A stretch of DNA of 64,000 bases from an uncultured Muribaculaceae bacterium (GTDB lineage: Bacteria > Bacteroidota > Bacteroidia > Bacteroidales > Muribaculaceae). Location of the stretch: NCBI GenBank assembly GCA_947625935.1, contig CANQQE010000006.1, positions 1 through 64,000 on the forward strand, in the 5' to 3' direction. The notes beneath the pieces were generated by a model. The model made no database searches. It had not been told where the DNA came from and saw nothing but the letters and a program-made list of their open reading frames with translations. Position numbers and translations under genes: made by a program. Within the stretch, counting starts at the first letter, position 1. Each line of letters begins with the position of its first letter. Below are positions 61,887 through 64,000 of the stretch, piece by piece.

Positions 61887-63074
61887 TCACCTCCTTGGCT
61901 TAGACCAAGTGAAATTTTCTTTACGATGCCGCCGCTCGACTATCTTATAATATAGATTATAGAACGGACGCAACATGACAAACCATGGCACAGTCAAAAA
62001 AAGTCTCCGGGCGGCGAGAGCGCGTAATGCCCTGCGCCATGCCATCACTATCAGAGTCCAAAGCGACAGCCCGACCACAGCCATTACCGTCAACGGGAAC
62101 AAATTAGGAATACTTACCAAAACCGCCGCGGCCGACGATGCCACTCCCACCCACAAAAGAGTCGAGAAAAGCGAGAAAATGTAGCGCGACCGATGTGACA
62201 CATACCGCCCGGTAAAAATATGCCCCCATTTCCACCTACGATGGAACGCGCGGGGAGAATCTCCGCTAAGAGTTACCCGTGACGCATCAGACAATTCAAC
62301 CGCAGTGTTATCGGGCAAGGCAATCTCCTCGATAAAAATATCATCGGCTCCGTTATGAAGATTCAACGACTTGGAAAAGCCTTTGTTAGCGAAAAAAAGC
62401 TCACGATTAATCCCAAAGTTGTCGAGATGGCCGCGATAGGGGTGATTTTTCAACGCTGATGACAGATATGTAACCGCATCGGCCGCTGTGTCAAACGACC
62501 TGAGGCGTTTGCCAATCTGGGTGTCGGCATTGCGGTCAAAAGCCGCATAACCGAGGACAATATCCTTCCCGTCTGAAAAATTCCGTGCCATCGACCTCAA
62601 CCAGTCAATCGACCCGATCGACGAGGCTGCATCGACAAACAGCACAAATTTGTTGCGCGCCGCTTTCAAGCCAAGAGTGATGGCAAGTTTACGGCGGCTA
62701 AGATTGTGGGCTTCATCGGGGATGAAGGTCAGGTAAAGATTATGGTGCTCCAGCGACAATCGGTTGAAAACATCCTTGACCGACTCGGATGAGCCATCAT
62801 TGACGATTATAATCTCGTAGGGCGCATCATATCGCTGCGACAACAACATCTCAAGAAGTCGGCTCAAACTCGAAGGGTTATCATTACAGTAGACCACGAC
62901 TGAAACCTGAGGAAGCCCTGAGGGGGATTCGTTCAACGTCACATTGCCGCGCCGATTCCGTTTCCACACTAATGAGACCCGACGACAATAAAGAGTCGAG
63001 AGCACTATTGCGCAAGCTAAGGCAACGCCCATCAGAGTCAAGCACAAAGGGGAGATGTCAATAGAAAATACCAT
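61887..63074 (-). CDS. Membrane-bound GT2 glycosyltransferase
   Basis: The 395-aa protein has one N-terminal TM helix (LCLTLMGVALACAIVLSTLY), a GT-A domain (PQVSVVVYCNDNPSSLSRLL, IIIVNDGSSE, FVLFVDAASSI in place of a DxD motif) with a later FHRRWKWGH in the acceptor region (RxxRW-like of processive or lipid-linked types), and two C-terminal TM helices (about 320-370). It probably adds a sugar to a lipid or polysaccharide at the inner membrane. The start at 63074 fits the -7 element TAACTTTG at 63104-63111; the longer ORF runs into the preceding terminator. Confidence 0.85.
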   Translation of the reverse strand: MVFSIDISPLCLTLMGVALACAIVLSTLYCRRVSLVWKRNRRGNVTLNESPSGLPQVSVVVYCNDNPSSLSRLLEMLLSQRYDAPYEIIIVNDGSSESVKDVFNRLSLEHHNLYLTFIPDEAHNLSRRKLAITLGLKAARNKFVLFVDAASSIGSIDWLRSMARNFSDGKDIVLGYAAFDRNADTQIGKRLRSFDTAADAVTYLSSALKNHPYRGHLDNFGINRELFFANKGFSKSLNLHNGADDIFIEEIALPDNTAVELSDASRVTLSGDSPRAFHRRWKWGHIFTGRYVSHRSRYIFSLFSTLLWVGVASSAAAVLVSIPNLFPLTVMAVVGLSLWTLIVMAWRRALRALAARRLFLTVPWFVMLRPFYNLYYKIVERRHRKENFTWSKPRR

Positions 63075-63103
63075 CACGACTGATTGATTAGATTTTCGAC
63101 TGA

Positions 63104-63111
63104 CAAAGTTA
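63104..63111 (-). promoter_or_regulatory. -7 element of the membrane glycosyltransferase gene
   Basis: TAACTTTG on the minus strand, 29 bp before the ATG at 63074; no strong -33 match. Confidence 0.5.
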
Positions 63112-63162
63112 ACATATTCGCGCCAAACGGCAAAGCCGCAGAAAAAAGCTGAATCTGATGAA

Positions 63163-63203
63163 ACAAAAAAATGAAAGGCGGATGCAGTCACCACCTTTCA
63201 TTT
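63163..63203 (-). terminator. Terminator of the malic enzyme-type gene
   Basis: On the minus strand, AAATGAAAGG/CCTTTCATTT with inner G-C pairs is followed by a TTTTTTTG run. It separates this gene from the glycosyltransferase gene downstream. Confidence 0.8.
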
Positions 63204-63255
63204 GATGTTTTTTATGTGTCAGTTTATATTACAAATCCGCTTTAAACATATGGGT

Positions 63256-64000
63256 TTATTTATCGCACAATGTTCCCGAGCAGGATTCGATGTTTTCAAG
63301 CACGGCTGCATCGAGGACGGCGATTGTAGTCAGATTGATGATGTCGCGCACTGGGGAGTCAACACCGATAAAGTGAATCGGCTTGTTCAGACCCATCTGA
63401 ATAGGGCCAATGGCATCGCCGAGTCCCATTTCAAGCATCATGCGGTAGGCTGTGTTGGCAGCACTCAGATTGGGGAATATGAGCGTGTTTACATCCTTGC
63501 CGTTGAGGCGTGAGAATGGGAACGCAGCGTCGCGGCTATCACGGTTGAGGGCATAATGAACCTGCATTTCTCCATCAATGGGGAGATCGGGATAAAGCCG
63601 GTGCATTTTATCGACCACATTGTGGACGGTGACACACTCAGGCTCCTTGCTTGAGCCGAAGTTGCTATAGGAAACCATGGCCATCACCGGATCGTGGGCG
63701 AAATACTCCACCGAGTTGCGCGCGAGTCGGGCCACATCGAGCAGTGTCTCCTCGTCGTTAGACTGATTAATCATGGTGTCGGCAAGGAAGTATGTGCCAC
63801 GTTTGGTGTTCATGATGTGCATCGTGGCGAAATGTTTGTAGCTCGGACGAATGCCGACAACCTCCTTAGCTATCTGAGCGGCGGCATCGCTACCTGAATA
63901 AGTACCGGCGATAAACGCGTCGGCCTCGCCATCCTCTACCATCATCATGCCGAAATAGTTGCGGTCGAACATCTTTTCAAGAGCTTCCCTGAATGTAAGA
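63256..64000 (-). CDS. Malic enzyme C-terminal phosphotransacetylase domain, partial
   Basis: The reading frame stays open to the edge of the window, so only the C-terminal 247 codons are seen. They match the PTA_PTB domain that follows the malic enzyme domain in MaeB-type NADP-malic enzymes: MFDRNYFGMMMVEDGEADAF, then AGTYSGSDAAAQIA and the C-terminal LGDAIGPIQMGLNKPIHF. A stand-alone phosphate acetyltransferase is possible, but the VQDGEADAFIAG-like text and the ending at LSAANTAYRM favour the fused enzyme. The 5' part lies beyond the window. Confidence 0.85.
   Translation of the reverse strand, partial: LTFREALEKMFDRNYFGMMMVEDGEADAFIAGTYSGSDAAAQIAKEVVGIRPSYKHFATMHIMNTKRGTYFLADTMINQSNDEETLLDVARLARNSVEYFAHDPVMAMVSYSNFGSSKEPECVTVHNVVDKMHRLYPDLPIDGEMQVHYALNRDSRDAAFPFSRLNGKDVNTLIFPNLSAANTAYRMMLEMGLGDAIGPIQMGLNKPIHFIGVDSPVRDIINLTTIAVLDAAVLENIESCSGTLCDK

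Noticed and set aside
1..64000. tRNA or rRNA genes, CRISPR arrays, insertion sequences and prophage genes
   Set aside because: All gene gaps were read on both strands; no tRNA-like cloverleaf, direct-repeat array, transposase or integrase was found.

Overview
The window is a stretch of bacterial chromosome from a member of the Bacteroidota, order Bacteroidales, and plausibly a gut Muribaculaceae-like lineage (the family is an inference). The evidence is Bacteroidota-type promoters (TTG or TTTG, about 20 bp, then TAnnTTTG or TAnnTTCG) in front of many genes, and families typical of the order: GT3 glycogen synthase, DUF4827 lipoprotein beside NrnA, a DUF5723 outer-membrane protein, dipeptidyl peptidase III with the HECLGH motif, and an HU/CCDC81-SPOR protein. 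No rRNA, tRNA, CRISPR array, insertion sequence or prophage was seen. Coding density is high and no gene-free gap exceeds 300 bp.

Layout. 0.1-8.2 kb (minus): glycogen synthase and phosphorylase, a secreted histidine (inositol-phosphate type) phosphatase, and NfnAB, an electron-bifurcating ferredoxin:NADP oxidoreductase. 8.4-15.7 kb (plus): mannose-6-phosphate isomerase, then a six-gene, mostly overlapping operon of exported proteins (LPP20-like, FlgT/DUF4384-like, TPR-caspase, an orphan, a possible lysozyme-fold protein, a transglutaminase-like protein). 15.8-18.9 kb (minus): glmM, a DUF4827 lipoprotein, nrnA. 18.9-21.5 kb (plus): a LuxR-type regulator and a secreted GH13 protein with degenerate catalytic motifs. 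21.7-23.1 kb (minus): flavodoxin and a TPR protein. 23.2-26.7 kb (plus): HU-SPOR protein, nitroreductase, DUF2520 protein, KdsC-like phosphatase, Maf. 26.7-28.9 kb (minus): an ATP-grasp orphan and a GT2 glycosyltransferase. 29.0-30.9 kb: mutL. 30.9-45.2 kb is mostly minus: AraC regulator, alaS, OmpA-family protein, transketolase, tcdA, dipeptidyl peptidase III, an RlmI-like methyltransferase, rseP and dxr, with one merR-type gene on plus. 45.4-52.0 kb (plus): OmpA-family protein, nitroreductase, carA, carB. 52.0-64.0 kb: a small membrane ORF, a pRiA4b ORF-3-like protein, trpS, an M16 peptidase, a lipoprotein plus DUF5723 pair, a choloylglycine hydrolase-family enzyme, a membrane glycosyltransferase, and the 3' end of a malic enzyme/phosphotransacetylase-type gene running off the window.

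Most genes are housekeeping: storage polysaccharide, redox balance, amino sugar, isoprenoid and pyrimidine precursors, translation and repair. The least explained part is the exported caspase/transglutaminase operon at 9.7-15.7 kb. Its genes abut or overlap, share one recognisable promoter with a long structured leader, and end at a perfect 18-bp hairpin. It is the best candidate for an undescribed system. Other points worth a second look are the GH13 protein lacking canonical catalytic residues, a perfect 42-bp palindrome carrying the divergent mutL/glycosyltransferase promoters, a divergent pair of apparently leaderless promoters at 23.1-23.2 kb, and a double AAAACGTTTT site in front of the choloylglycine hydrolase-family gene.
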